Source: Parietaria judaica (Eukaryota; Streptophyta; Magnoliopsida; Rosales; Urticaceae). Taken from it: DNA of 64,000 nucleotides. The DNA lies in the NCBI GenBank assembly GCA_954871525.1, contig OX940862.1, positions 45,625,732 to 45,689,731 of the forward strand. The letters are read 5' to 3'. The position numbers and the translations under genes are program-made. The notes beneath the pieces are model-generated. The model did not search any database and was not told the origin of the DNA. It was given only the letters and a program-made list of their open reading frames with translations. Below, one piece after another: positions 22,745 through 35,300 of the stretch; position 1 is the stretch's first letter; each line of letters begins with the position of its first letter.

Positions 22745-23307
22745 GGAAAACAACTCCTGGAAATTGCACCCTAGGAGCCTACAAATTCCCTGGGAATTGC
22801 ACCCCTTGGGGCCTGCAAATTCCCTGGGAATTGCACCCCTGGGGGCCTCCCATTTCCTTGAATAGCACCTTTAGGGGTCCTGCGAATTTCTCCCTGCAAA
22901 AGGGGGATTGTCGGGGCCCCTTGTCTGCAAAAAGGGTATCCGATGCTTCTCGATTTGTCTTCGATGTCTTCGGATTGTCCGGGAGTCCGTAGGTTGTGTT
23001 CGGAGAAATCTGGAGAATTTCCCGGGGATCTTCGTAGTCTCGGATCTTCTCATCGTGTAGGCTAATTACAAGTTATGCCCTTGCCAAGCTCCGGCGAGGG
23101 GCTTCGTCGCCTCGTCGCCATGTTGCCTTGTCTCCTTGTCACTTCGTCGGCTTGACGCCTCGTCACCTTGTCGCCTCGTCGCCTTGTCGACTTCGTCGCC
23201 TCGTCACCTCGTTGGCTTTGTCGCCTTGTCGGCTACGTCGCCTCGTCCGCTTGTCGGCTCGTCGCCTTGTCGGCCTTGTTGCCTCGTCACCTTGTCGGCT
23301 TCGTCGC

Positions 23308-24142
23308 TGTTGATACAGGACTTCGTCCACTGACAAAATGACATGTCGTATATACTCCCGTGAGATGGAACGACACCGTGGGCATAACAATTAAATAACC
23401 GAGTTATTTAATTAATCCTATTTCGATAAATAAGATAAATTGGATCGATTTCCGTCTTCGGCTCATGAAAGTTCACCCCAAGATAAGGCCCATACGATCA
23501 ATAATCAATATTCTCCCTTGAGAATTAGCCACACGTTTTCAGCCCACCATTGGGCTTAGTCTTCCTAAATCAATGGAAGGTGGATTGAATCATATTCAAA
23601 CTCCAACGTTCACATTCAAAGGAGAATATAGTCAAAAGACTAACACTTTCAACATGTCACCACCAAAGGAAGCAAGCGTAGTCAAAAGCCATTATTATCT
23701 CCTAGCCAAGTCAAAAAGCTACCCACTCCTTCCAAGAGAATAGGGAAGCCACGTTCAACACAAGAAGCTTATAAATACATGGAGGGGGAAAGAGGGAGGA
23801 GAAGGAACTCAGAGGGAGGAAGACCACTACAAACTCTCCAGAGAGGATTTATATTTCATATTATTCATTTCATGAGATGTAATTTAACCTCGTATTCCAC
23901 CTCGTTATACGGTCAGATTCACCTCGTTGTAATCTCTCTTCTCATCTTCTACTCTATATTCACTTTGATATCAATCAAATATATACGTTCTTTATTATCG
24001 CTCAACTCTTGGCCATTTTTCATCTCGCATCTTTATTCACGAAGGTGGATTTTATCTCGGATAATTAAGATCCACCGTCATATTCATCGTAAACAGAGTG
24101 CTATCACTTTGTGATAGTTGGTCGTGATTATTCACATCAACA
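23308..24142 (+). repeat. 5' LTR of the nested element
   Basis: Starts 'tgttgatacagg' and ends 'acatcaaca'. TATA box at 23770-23777. It matches 31314-32149 almost base for base. Confidence 0.95.
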
Positions 24143-24162
24143 GTTTTGGGCCGTCTGTAGGA
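24143..24162 (+). other. Primer-binding region of the nested element
   Basis: 'gttttgggccgtctgtagga' directly follows the LTR. It resembles the TTTGG(C/G)(G)CCGTCTGT sites of many plant gypsy elements. Confidence 0.6.
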
Positions 24163-24212
24163 AATCTTTATAGATTCTTACCCAACCAAGTTCCCAGCAA
24201 GAAAACGCACGA

Positions 24213-24743
24213 ATGGCAAGCGAAACATCCAGCGGGAATCTCAGGAGCAACCCCTCGGAGACAGCGGCGGATTACATCGTAAAAGCCATGTTGGAGACTA
24301 TCCTCAAGGAACTCAAAAAAGGTGCCGAATTGAGAGAGGATTTCCAAACTAAATTGGAGAACCTCGCCCAGGGGCAGTCCCAGATCGAGGGAACACTGTC
24401 CGAAGCGTTTAGCTCGATAAAAGCCCAATCTTCATCAGCGCCACGGAGAGACCTTGGACAAGGAAAGACTCTAGATTTTTCCGGAATCCAGGCCACCCCA
24501 GGACAGACCGAGGTGGAAAACACCTCAGGCACACTGGAGGGGAAAAACCCCACCACCAGCAAATCACGGGGCGACAGCCAACCGCGTTTCTGCCGAACAC
24601 CCCGGCACCGGATTGGGAGCAATACAATCCAATTACGGTGCTCCAAGACAACCCGACGACCCTGGATTCCAGACCCACTCCATAAAGGAAAGCGGTCAAA
24701 AATTCACCTTCACGGGGCCTCCAAAGGGGACCTGACAAGGTAA
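24213..24743 (+). CDS. Gag N-terminal-like ORF of the nested element
   Basis: A 176-codon frame starts about 50 bp after the primer site, as expected for gag. Residues 20-75 form a charged, probably coiled-coil helix (IVKAMLETILKELKKG), then a Ser/Thr/Gly/Pro-rich part. The last ~50 residues are probably out of frame: after about residue 125 another frame looks more natural. No zinc knuckle follows here. I infer gag from position and composition rather than a recognised domain. Confidence 0.5.
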   Translation: MASETSSGNLRSNPSETAADYIVKAMLETILKELKKGAELREDFQTKLENLAQGQSQIEGTLSEAFSSIKAQSSSAPRRDLGQGKTLDFSGIQATPGQTEVENTSGTLEGKNPTTSKSRGDSQPRFCRTPRHRIGSNTIQLRCSKTTRRPWIPDPLHKGKRSKIHLHGASKGDLTR

Positions 24744-25019
24744 AGGGAAAAATCCCCCCAGAACGAGGTGAACAAAAATCTTCAAGAAAAACTCGATCCT
24801 ATGCTTCAATCTTTCTCGCATCGAGAAGACTCTTATTGGGTTCGAAACCTCGACACGTCTTTACGTCTCCTCGCGAGCATGGAACATTCTCTTATAAAAG
24901 ACGTCTTTGGATTTCACCAAGATCCTTATCGCCTTGACTCGCACTCGAGCTTTGGTAACGTCTACTCCGCCGGATTAGGCACCACCTGAAATTTGGCAAC
25001 GATATTGGGGATGTCAAAA

Positions 25020-27830
25020 ATCTTCCAGGGCAATTAATTTGCTTCACCTCGTATTTCGCGACGACCTCGAATCCTCATTTGGGTAGCAGCCGAAGTGATA
25101 TCCGGTTCCTTAAATGCACCGCCCCGAGTTTCTTTCACCTCGGATCCGTATTCGGACAGTAAACAAAGTGATAATTGACGTCCTATTTTTATCATATTTG
25201 GCTTCGCGATCACCTCGAATCCTCATTCGGGTAGCAGCCGAAGTGATATCTGGTGCCTTAATGCACCGCCCCGAGTTACTTTCACCTCAGATCCGTATTT
25301 GGACTGTAAACGAGGTGATAATTGACGTCCCGTTTTTATCATACTTGGCTTCATGAAGATCTTGAATCCTGAATAGGGTAGCAGTCGAAGTGATATCCGG
25401 TGGCGTAACTCACCATCCACGAGTTCTGCTCATCTCACATTTCGCAATGACCTCGGATCCATATTCGGGCAGCGACCGAGGTAACTATAGATTTCCTATT
25501 TTAGCACATGTGGCTTTGCAATGACCTTGAATCCTCATTCAGGTAGCATCTTAAGCGATATTCGGTGCCGTAACGCACCGTTCCAGAGTTCTTTTCACCT
25601 CGGATCCATATTCGGATAGTGAACAAGGTGACAGTAGACGTCCTATTTTATCATACGTGGCTTCACGATGACCTCGAATCCTCATTCTGATAGGATCCAA
25701 AGTGATACCCGGTGCCGTAATGCACTGCTATTGAGTTCTTTTCGCCTCGGGTCCATATTCGGATAGCGAACGAGGTGATAGTGGACTTCCTATGTTTATC
25801 ATCTTCGGCTTCGTGACAAACTCGAATCATTATTGGGGTAGAATCCAATGTCATATACGATGCCGTAATGCATCAATCACGAGCTCTTTTCACCTCGGAT
25901 CTCGCAATGACCTCGGATCCATATTCGGGTAGCAATCGAGGTGATGGTATACATCATGTTTTTATCGTCTTTGGCTCCGCAAGCACCTCGAATCCTTATT
26001 CAGGCAGCAGTCGCAATGAAATCCATTGTCGTAATGCATTGGCCATGAGTCTTTGGGTATATTCAATGACCTCGAATTATCATTCAGGCAACAACCAAAG
26101 TGATGTCTGATGCCCTAATTCATTGACCACCGATCATTTCCCGCATGTTTCATTGGACAAGAGGACACGACCATAGATGTGTGACCCAAAGTAAGGGTTG
26201 TGCACTCTAAAGTCCACAACGCCGCCATGATCCCCCCCCGATATTGATCGCCTCGTCCGAATCAACGTGCACCCCTTTCATTCCTCAGATCACCAACGAA
26301 AAGATCATAAAGATCGGGATGATTAATATCCCCCGTTATGACGCGAGGATGGACCTAGGAGCACATCTCCGATTCCTCCACATCGCAATGGGGAGAGCTC
26401 ATCTTAAAATATCAGAGAGACCGGGTAATGTCATATCTTTGCCCAACAGTCGGTAGAAACCGCGCTCAAATAGTTCTACGAACTAGAACCATACTTGACC
26501 GGCCTTTCGACCAACTCACGCGGTGAAAAGTCGAGCCACTAAGGACTTTCATCTTCTGCCTTAAGGACGTACTGTCCTGTCTCATATGAGTCAGTAATGA
26601 AACGACAATCGTCGCGCTCACCTCGGGTGGTACGAATTAAAATTCAGGCGTGACATCCGCACGAATCGCTACACGTTGATCAAAGACGTGATGCATCTTA
26701 ATCGATTTTGCTTCACCTCGGATCTCTATCCGAACGATAGCCGAGGTGATAGCTTTCTCCATGATACATGCCATCTCCAACCTCACAAGCATCTCGGATC
26801 TATTTCCGAGCAGCATACGAGATGATATTTGATATTGCAACGTATTTTTCATCTGCTCACTTCACCCTCGATCTGGCACTCACCTCGGATCATTATCCGA
26901 GCGCAACAAAGGTGAGAGTGAGCATCCTGATTTTATCATCTTCGGCCTCACAATGAACTCGAATCTTCATTGAGGCAACAATCGAGGTGATATCCAACGC
27001 CATAATGCATTTGTTATATGTTTGTTTCACATCGGGTCTTACAAAGAACTTGGATCCATATCCGGGCGCTAAACGAGGTGAAAGTGAACACTATGATTTG
27101 AGCAGTTTTCGAACTTGCAACGAATTTGAATGCTCATTTGTGCAACAACCAAACTGATATTTGATGCTCTAATTCATCGATAATATTTTAGATTCACAAC
27201 GGGTCATACAATGACCTCGGATCCTCATCTAGGGAGAGACCAAGGTGATAGTGGACACCACGATTAGTATCACTTTCGACTTCTAACGACCTCGAATCGT
27301 TATTCGGGCAGAAGTGGAGGTGATATAAGATGCCTTAATGCATCGCTCACCAATTCAGCTTCACGATCGGATTTCGCAACAACCTCGAATCTTAATTCGG
27401 GTAGAAAACGAGATGATAATTTTCTCTGCAATACGTGTCAAAATTGACCTCGTAATAACTTTCACGCGAAATTCATGGTGATATTTGCTCTTGGAATATA
27501 TCTCCAATCAATTTGCTTCACATTCGGTTTGGCAGTGACCTCGGTTTCATATCCGAGTGGCGACTAACGTGCGAGATAACACCATGGTTCGAGTCTCCCG
27601 TGGCCCCATACGACCACAAGTCTAGATTCGGATGGTGGCTGAGCCGATATAAGAATTCCTTAGTACATCTTGCGAATAGTTTGAATCACCTTTGGTCTAG
27701 CAATTATCTCGGATCCATATCCGGAAAATTACCAAGGTGACGGCACACACCCTGATTTGTATCACATCTGATCGTGCAATGATCTTGGATCCATATCCAA
27801 GCTACAGCCGATGTGACACTCAATACCCTA
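25020..27830 (+). repeat. Array of ~74-bp hairpin-forming monomers in the nested element
   Basis: About 26 diverged monomers, each with 'cacctcg.atcc..attcgg..a.......cgaggtgat'. The arms cacctcg and cgaggtg can pair. Two monomer types alternate: 'cgaatcctcattcgggtag' and 'cggatccatattcgg', giving a ~147-bp dimer (type-one markers near 25073, 25221, 25368, 25533, 25680, 25828 and 25993; two intervals are 165 bp). The array is interrupted at about 26125-26700. Confidence 0.8.
26244..26456 (+). pseudogene. Gag core fragment inside the repeat array
   Basis: A plus-strand frame with 'PFIPQITNE' followed by 'YDARMDLGAHLRFLHIAM' resembles the start of the gypsy gag fold (a P-F-x-x-x-I block, then Y-D-x-x-x-D-x-x-x-H-L). 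It breaks up after about 70 codons. It lies in the only large gap of the tandem array. Confidence 0.45.
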
Positions 27831-30800
27831 AGGCAGCACAGGATAAGTAAGCTATGCGATTCTCATTGAATTGGAGGACAATATTCCTCCGCAAGGCCAA
27901 GACCCAAGAGCACATCCCGGCCAACGTAAAAACAAATGGCTTAGACGCAGCCATGATGATGAACTTTGGCACTTCAAGTACGCGTCTTCGAAAGTATAAT
28001 TGGCAAGTAGATACTTCACCAAACAAAACGATTCGAGGTACCCCTTCTCTTCTTGATCATGTTTATTTATTTTTTCATTGGGGTAGGAGCGTATACCACG
28101 CATATACGCATCCACTATCAGAAAAATTTTCTTGCAAAACATACGCGTAGAGGAGGTGGTCGAGCTTGTTCCGTTTAAGCAACCTCATCTCGCGAGTCAA
28201 AGCAAGCTCATAGATAGTGCAAAAGAATTTTGAGTTTTCACCGGGAAGGAGTAACATAACGGGAATAGAAGGACGGGAAACTTTATGAGCAGAATGCCCG
28301 ATCCTTAATGGAAAAGGCCAGACACAAAATTGTGACTCAGACCTCATAAAGCCTACGGACACCTGACACTGAAATGTCAAAAAAATCCAAATAGCTTCAA
28401 CTAATGATTCGAACGAGGCGAAATTAAAAACCTCGAAATTGAAGAATTATATCTTACCCTCTAGAGGAATCAGAATAGACCTCCACAAAGAGGTCAAACC
28501 GTACGCGTACGGACGAAGATGGTTTCTCATCAATGTCATGTGAACATTCCCATGATAATTAAACGACGAACTCGAATCCAATCTGCAAAATACATGCTAC
28601 CCGCGATCAGACTGAGATAAATCTCGGACTCCTGGGATGAGATTCGCGACAAAGCGTTGGAACTCGTAAAACAAATTTCAATTCAACAACAGAGACCCTG
28701 AACACTATGTCGGGTCATCGTCGTACGGAAAAACAAAATAATACGAGATCCAACAGTAACTCATTATACTCTATCTCGTTTGAGAAACAATGGGAGCACA
28801 TACATTGCACCCATGCAATCATCCATAACGTGAAGTTCACGGAACTCCACCGCGAATAAAGTACGAAGTTCTTGCAAGCGTTCGAAGCACCTCAGAAAAT
28901 TTTTACAAAGTGACCCCCTTCCTCGAAGTACATAACACATACAAGACCTCAAAGCGTCCTAGTTTCCCGAGATTCAATTTCGAAGTACGAGTCCAATCCC
29001 AACGCAAAGGAAAGTTGCTCGGAAAAGAAAACATCCAAGGGATCAACATACAAGAACTTTGATTGACGACTAATAAAGGCAATAGTAGAGTCAAAGGGGA
29101 ATCATGGCTAAACCCAAGTAAAACGAGGTGGCCAACCTCGGTAATAAGTCTCAACAACGAAAAGGGAAGCAACAAGTGTGATTAGCGCTTTGCGGGAAAA
29201 CCAAGGTAACAAAAGTCAACACAACGAGGTTGGACTCCCGACCACAAAAGAGCTCCCCGATCAAGGAGATGGAAAACATCATTCCAAAACAAGGTACTTC
29301 ATATTGCTTACGTATTTTCCACTTCGGAAATAACTTTAAATGACATTTAGGGTTGTCCAAGAAATTTTACCAACTACGTACAAAACGGTTCAAGATTCAT
29401 ATACCTTTTTCTCTATGTTTATTTATTTTTCCCCCGGGATGGTAGTATACGCTAACATACTCCACGGTTGATATTTTACCTTTAATATATTATTGTTTCC
29501 AAACTCTTGAATTTTTTTAAGGATTCATGTTTTGTGTAACAAGAAAGTGTCCTCCATAATCACGCCCCGTATTCAAGAATTTAATTTGATAATATCGAAC
29601 ATTATTGGCGTCATTCATTTTTATGCTAGTAGATATAGTTTTGGCATCACTCTCACGTTTGCCCATCGTAGTCGATAGTTCGTGAGTTGGGAACGTTATT
29701 TATCAGGATCCGGTTGAGAACCGAACATACTCATCTTAACGGTATTCAAGGTAATCAATAAGGATCCAAAAATTACTCCCTCAAACTCTAGACATTCACA
29801 CGATGCCGCGGACTACGTTTGAGGTGATTACTTAGCTATCGTCTAAAACCGTGAACCGCTCGTCAAGTTTTACCTTTGAAATAATTTTTTATGCAAGGAT
29901 GTGAAAACGTCGAGGTAACTTATCCCTATTTATTAAATATCAATCGAAAATATACCGAATGATAGAGAAAAAAGAGACCTGTTTCGGTTACAAAAATGCA
30001 AAAAAACATTGCCTAAACCAACAAATACACGCCTAGATATACTCTGAGCTCATCTCGAAGTGCCTAAATATAGAACCAAGCCATTTCTTGGCAAAACATA
30101 AGGCAAAAACCAGCTTCAAATTACACGAGGCATTAAAAGAGGAAGTACAAATACTCCTTCATGCCGAACCAATTTGTGAGGTGAATATACCCAAAGCGGT
30201 CAACGAATTTTATGGCGACAAGGAAAAGAAATGGAAATGGAAGTATCCAAATACTCCTTCAGTCTCAACATGGCTTCCATAACAAATGTCTCCTAGCGCC
30301 CCACGTCAAGAGATAAGGTAAAGAAACGTGTAATCACCGACTTCTATCCTTAAGAACACTTCTTAAATCATGAACTACATAATGACTTGATCCCTGAAAG
30401 AAGGGTACGTAGGCAGCCTACGCTTTACGAGGTCCAATATCAAATCTTTATATCTTGATGGTTACCCAAGATGACGAGGTCGAGCGTAACACCTCGACAA
30501 ACAAGGTATTCCTGACTTAGTACTCTACATTTTCTAGATGGTTACGGTTTTCATTGATAAATTCATCGAGGATACCTCGCTGGAATCAAACTAGCTTGAG
30601 ATATCTGTGTACGGTTGTTTATTTTTTGTTATTTTTCTCCGGAGCCGAAGTGTACTTTCCTACACACTCGCTTTGTTCGATTATTTATTTCAAAGTTTAG
30701 AAATACCCAAAGTATGGGGTATCCTAAGATTACATTGATGGTCCTTGACACCTCGAACAATCTTTGAAAACCCTGGAACCTGGTATTCAAAGCAAAAATT

Positions 30801-31300
30801 TCTTCCTGTATTAGTCTAGCATTTAAGCGAATCATCTGAGAGGACTTAGCAAGTATAAAGGTTCGATTATCACCTCGGGAATTCAGTCCTGACGAAGTCC
30901 GAAGTAGAGATCACCTTGGAATTGCGAGGTAACTTGGGTTGAGTAGTTTATGCAAAGACAAATCAAAGTGAAGAAAATTATGTGGATTTTGAAATTAAAT
31001 CGAATATTTACTGGATGAAGAAACGCAAAAATGGGAAAAGAGAAAAACGAGTATCGTCGATGAAAATTTAAAACTTCCGGAAACAAGGAAAGGTCAAAAA
31101 GCCGGACTCCCCACCAAACAAAAATCCTCGCAAACGAGGTCCTTACGTATTTTTCAACGGCACATCTTTTTGCGATCAAAATGAAAAAGCTTATACGAAG
31201 ATGAGATGTGGAGTAATTCCACCTCATTGGAGACCAAAAGTCTTCATATCAACAGAGACGTCGCGTCAACATAATAGTCCACTAACCATTTCATACTTAA
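27831..31300 (+). other. Non-coding interior of the nested element
   Basis: About 3.5 kb with no recognisable protein domain in any frame. Scattered 'acctcg/cgaggt' words continue at low density. A 64-codon frame at 30088-30282 is lysine-rich (KHKAKTSFKLHEALKEEV) and unrecognised. This would be the position of pol in an autonomous element. Confidence 0.6.
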
Positions 31301-31313
31301 TGGGGGGGCTTAC
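31300..31313 (+). other. Polypurine tract of the nested element
   Basis: 'atgggggggcttac' directly before the right LTR. Confidence 0.8.
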
Positions 31314-32149
31314 TGTTGATACAGGACTTCGTCCACTGACAAAATGACATATCGTATATACTCCCGTGAGATGGAACGACACCGTGCGCGTAACATTTAA
31401 ATAACCGAGTTATTTAATTAATCCTATTTCAATAAATAAGATAAATTGGATCAATTTCCGTCTTCGGCTCATGAAAGTTCACCCCAAGATAAGGCCCGTA
31501 CGATCAATAATCAATATTCTCCCTTGAGAATTAGCCACACGTTTTCAGCCCACCATTGGGCTTAGTCTTCCTAAATCAATGGAAGGTGGATTGAATCATA
31601 TTGAAACTCCAATGTTCACATTCGAAGGAGAATATAGTCAAAAGACTAACACTTTACACATGTCACCACCAAAGGAAGCAAGCGTAGTCAACAACCATTA
31701 TTATCTCCTAGCCAAGTCAAAAAGCTACCCATTCCTTCCAAGACAATAGGGAAGCCACGTTCAACACAAGAAGCTTATAAATACATGGAGGGGGAAAGAG
31801 GGAGGAGAAGGAACTCAGAGGAAGGAAGACCACCACAAACTCCCGAGAGAGGATTTATATTTCATATTACTCATTTTATGAGATGTAATTTCACCTCGTA
31901 TTCCACCTCGTTATACGGTCAGATTCACCTCGTTGTTATCTGTCTTCTCATCTTCTACTCTGTATTCACTTTGCTATCAATCAAATATATACGTTTTTTT
32001 ATTGTCGCTCAACTCTTGGCAATTTTTCATCTCGCATCTTTATTCACCGAGGTGGATTTTATCTCGGATAATTAAGATCCACCGTCATTTTCATCGTAAA
32101 CAGAGTGCTACCACTTTGTGACAGTTGGTCGTGATTATTCACATCAACA
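31314..32149 (+). repeat. 3' LTR of the nested element
   Basis: 836 bp with TATA box at 31776-31783, ending 'acatcaaca' at 32149. It differs from the 5' LTR at scattered single bases. Confidence 0.95.
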
Positions 32150-32340
32150 GTCGCCTCGTCGCCTCGTCGCCTTTTGGGCCCCGGGCCTCGCCAATCACTT
32201 AGTTCTTCGGTCCCGGGCCTCTGGCGTTGGTGATGGGCCTTGCTTACAATGTCAGGCTTTGACTTTCCTTGTTGGTCTTTGACTTTTGCCAAAATGGGCC
32301 CAATTTTTTTATGTTACGAAAAATGCACATAACTAATACT

Positions 32341-35300
32341 ATATAATTTGAGTAATTAATGGGAGAACATTTTTATCTACATATACACAAATTTAGAGCA
32401 CAATATAAATGACGATATCAGTATTCAATACTATATAATTTAAGTAACTAATGGTGCTTCTCTATTATAATTTTTTTTTCATAATTAAGAAATTTAAGTA
32501 ACTAATGCTGCTTCTCTATTATAATTTTTTTTTTCATAATTAAGAACTTTAAAAATAAAACTTATAATATTAATCCTCGACGATCCATGCTTATCAGCAA
32601 ATCAGGACCTCTAAAAAATAAAAATAAAAATAAAGGTTATAAATTGGCTTTCCTATTGTTGAGTAATAAAGCATTTTTTATTATTATCTTTTTTCCAAAT
32701 AATACGTTAAAAAATTCACATGATAGTGTGCTTTGGTATTTATTCTCTTAAAGATCTCCATTTATCAAAAGAACGAAAAGATTAAAAATACTATAATAAA
32801 AACAAAATTTAACAAAAATAAGAAAACTTCACTTATCTTCATGATGACTCTTAGCGTCAAACAAAAATAAAAAAACTTCATGTATCTTCATGTTATGACT
32901 CTTATCGTCAAAGCACAAAATTCAAATGATTAATAACGATGTTAAAAAAACTCAAATCATACTTTCTCTTATTAATCCGCTTTGAAGTCTCAATTAACCT
33001 GAAAGAAAAAAAAATAACATTAGAAAAAAGAGTGCTAGAAGTAAAAGTTAACAAAAAAAAAAATGACAAAAACACACTTTTGTCGTTGGAAAATCTTCAA
33101 ACGGACAGCCAAATTACACGTTTTACCAAGAGAGTGAAAAAACAATGCATATAATATAGTTGAAGCAAATAAGAAACATGTAATACAAAAAACAAATAGT
33201 AATGTGTATGTGACATACTGTTAGAGCTTTAAAAAGACCCTCGAGCAATTGAAGCCAATGTTAAAACTTTCACCGAGATATCGAACTCTCACAAACTATA
33301 GATTCGAAAGCCGCCACCAGAGAATCCATAACCATATAGCCATCGATAAAAAAATGAGGAAAAAAATAATTTTAATATAAGTACATTAAAAATCTATAAA
33401 ATTAGAAACGACAACATATAAAGAAATGAGAAAAATAAATAATTCATATGGCAAAGGATATAGAACTTTCACCAATTATAGATCGGAACAACCGGAGAAC
33501 AAAATTATTCACTACAAACCTACTAATAAAAAAAGAAAAATATAAGAGAAAGTTAACAATTTACTAAATAAAAGATATCAGACACTCACCAATTGAAACC
33601 CCTAAGCCGCCACGGAAAAAAGACTGCCAATATCATAGCCCCTATGAAAAATATAGTACAACAAAAGATATCATAACCTCATTCAAATGTAGAACCGAAA
33701 GCTACAACCGAAACATCAAATATATCCCCTTTTATCACATATCTACATATATATGATTCATTCTGCTACAATATATGATACAATGAGATGATGTATATTC
33801 ATATATATAATAGTATAATACATGCATGGTGACTTCTTATATTCCAGACATAGTAGTTAATTATATACATTCCATTAATAAATACCACCAATGAGTGTTC
33901 CTTCCAATTCCAATTCTACATACGTTGATATTGTTTTTAATATGTTTCTGGTGCTTTTATTATATTCAATGAAGTTAATAGGATACCATAAATTACTATT
34001 TAAAGAAAATATTTGTAAAAAAAATACAGATTCTCTAATAATAGGATTAGTTAAATGCATCGTATACAAAAATATACATCTATTGGATTATTTATTATAT
34101 GACTTGATAAATTATTAATGCCAAAAGTTAAATGCCTTATAAAGATAGAGAATGATTATCGTTAGAAAAACGAATTCCCCAATCCTTTATTTTTCTATTT
34201 TCTCAAATTATTCTCCAAATAAAATGATATATATATATATAAACTAAAACTGAATAAATTAATTAATATGGGTGTGTTTTATTATATATACAATTTGATA
34301 CGTAATGAAGTTATTTTTTATTTACTGAATATGTAATTAACTTATTGAATGTACAATAAACAAATGGTTTTTTATGGCCAATATCCACTAACATTATTAC
34401 TCCTAAAAAAAAATCTTCAGAAATAGATGTGAAGGCTGAAGTTTGAACATATGAAATTTTTTTATTTATTTTTATTAGCATCTTGATGTTTATTCATTCA
34501 TGAATATATTCAATTAATAGCCTCTTGAAATTATAATTTTTTCACAATAAATGAAGACTATTAATATGAATTGAATTTTTGAAAAAAAATATTCTAAATT
34601 CTTAAAAAATAGAATTCTCAATTCTCTCTTGTTTCAACATGACATACATGTGATTTTGCTTTTATATATATATAGATTACAAGGAGTGTGGAAATTAGCG
34701 TACGACTATTGCTTTCCGAATGTTACACAGACATTAATGCTATGTATGTACTTAAGAGAAAGATAACACACTAAATTAGTCATTTTATATTCAAAATAAA
34801 AATAGCACAACGTTATATTCATGAAGATGACATACAAATAAATTTATTCATTTAGAGGAAAACTAAACACATTTAATTTAACAGTGGATTTTAATTAAAT
34901 TAAATTCATGAGAAAAATGTCCCTTCATATTAAAAAAAACGTTTTTGCAGTAGAAATTTATTAAGGTGGAGTTAAATAGAGAGAAAGTTATTTGTTGTGT
35001 CATCAATGAAAATATTTTTTTATAAAAAAATTCAAAAATGTGATAAAACAAAAAAGATTTTGAATCCTATGATTCCACTTCACCATATCAGCTTGAACCT
35101 CTTACAATAAATAAATTACGAATCCTTTAACATTACTTTGCCATTGATGTGAGTTCCTACTTTTATTAATATATAAATTTTCTTACAGTATTTTATTCAA
35201 ATTTCACCGTCGAAATTTAATTTGAAAGTAGTCAATTTACATGTACTATTGTTATTAATAATCCAAAGTCTTAGACGTAATATAATCCTCTCTGTTATAC

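Larger units (their letters stand above)
23303..32154 (+). mobile_element. Large non-autonomous LTR element (LARD / gag-only type) nested in element A
   Basis: The target duplication 'gtcgc' is at 23303-23307 and 32150-32154. LTRs are 23308-24142 (835 bp) and 31314-32149 (836 bp), nearly identical, so insertion was fairly recent. The primer-binding region 'gttttgggccgtctgtagga' follows the left LTR and a polypurine tract (aatgggggggcttac) precedes the right LTR, giving plus orientation. The 7.2-kb interior has only gag-like fragments and a long tandem-repeat region; I find no protease, RT or integrase. Movement would need enzymes in trans. Confidence 0.85.
21614..32335 (-). repeat. 5' LTR of gypsy element A, split by the nested element
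   Basis: The LTR parts are 21614-23307 and 32155-32335 (32150-32154 repeats the target). Contents: a 71-bp repeat in three copies (about 22275-22505), an 18-G run at 22712-22729, a minus-strand TATA box at 22737-22744, four 33-34 bp repeats (about 22755-22890, 'gggaattgcacccc' type) and a 'cgtcgcctcgt'-type minisatellite (about 23100-23307, continuing 32150-32172). It ends 'cacataacta', one base longer than the 3' LTR end. Confidence 0.85.
12228..32340 (-). mobile_element. Ty3/gypsy element A (Tat-like), non-autonomous, with a nested element in its 5' LTR
   Basis: The target duplication 'atact' is at 12228-12232 and 32336-32340. The element spans 12233-32335. In element orientation: 5' LTR (21614-32335, split by the insertion at 23308-32149), primer-binding site (21601-21612), an 87-bp repeat region, gag remnants, protease remnant, second RNase H, a tandem array, an opposite-strand coding region, polypurine tract (12449-12462) and a shrunken 3' LTR (12233-12448). 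RT and integrase cores are missing, so it would have depended on a relative for movement. Confidence 0.85.

Noticed and set aside
23128..23390. Plus and minus frames of 60-75 codons rich in Arg/Ser/Leu
   Set aside because: Translation of the 'cgtcgcctcgt' minisatellite in the LTR of element A.
24272..24738. Minus-strand frames of 109-124 codons
   Set aside because: Opposite strand of the gag-like ORF of the nested element; its direction is set by primer site and purine tract.
30088..30282. 64-codon Lys-rich frame in the nested element
   Set aside because: No domain, no homologous neighbour, no splice context; probably chance.
33875..34118. Overlapping 64- and 75-codon frames on both strands
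   Set aside because: AT-rich low-complexity translation without any motif.
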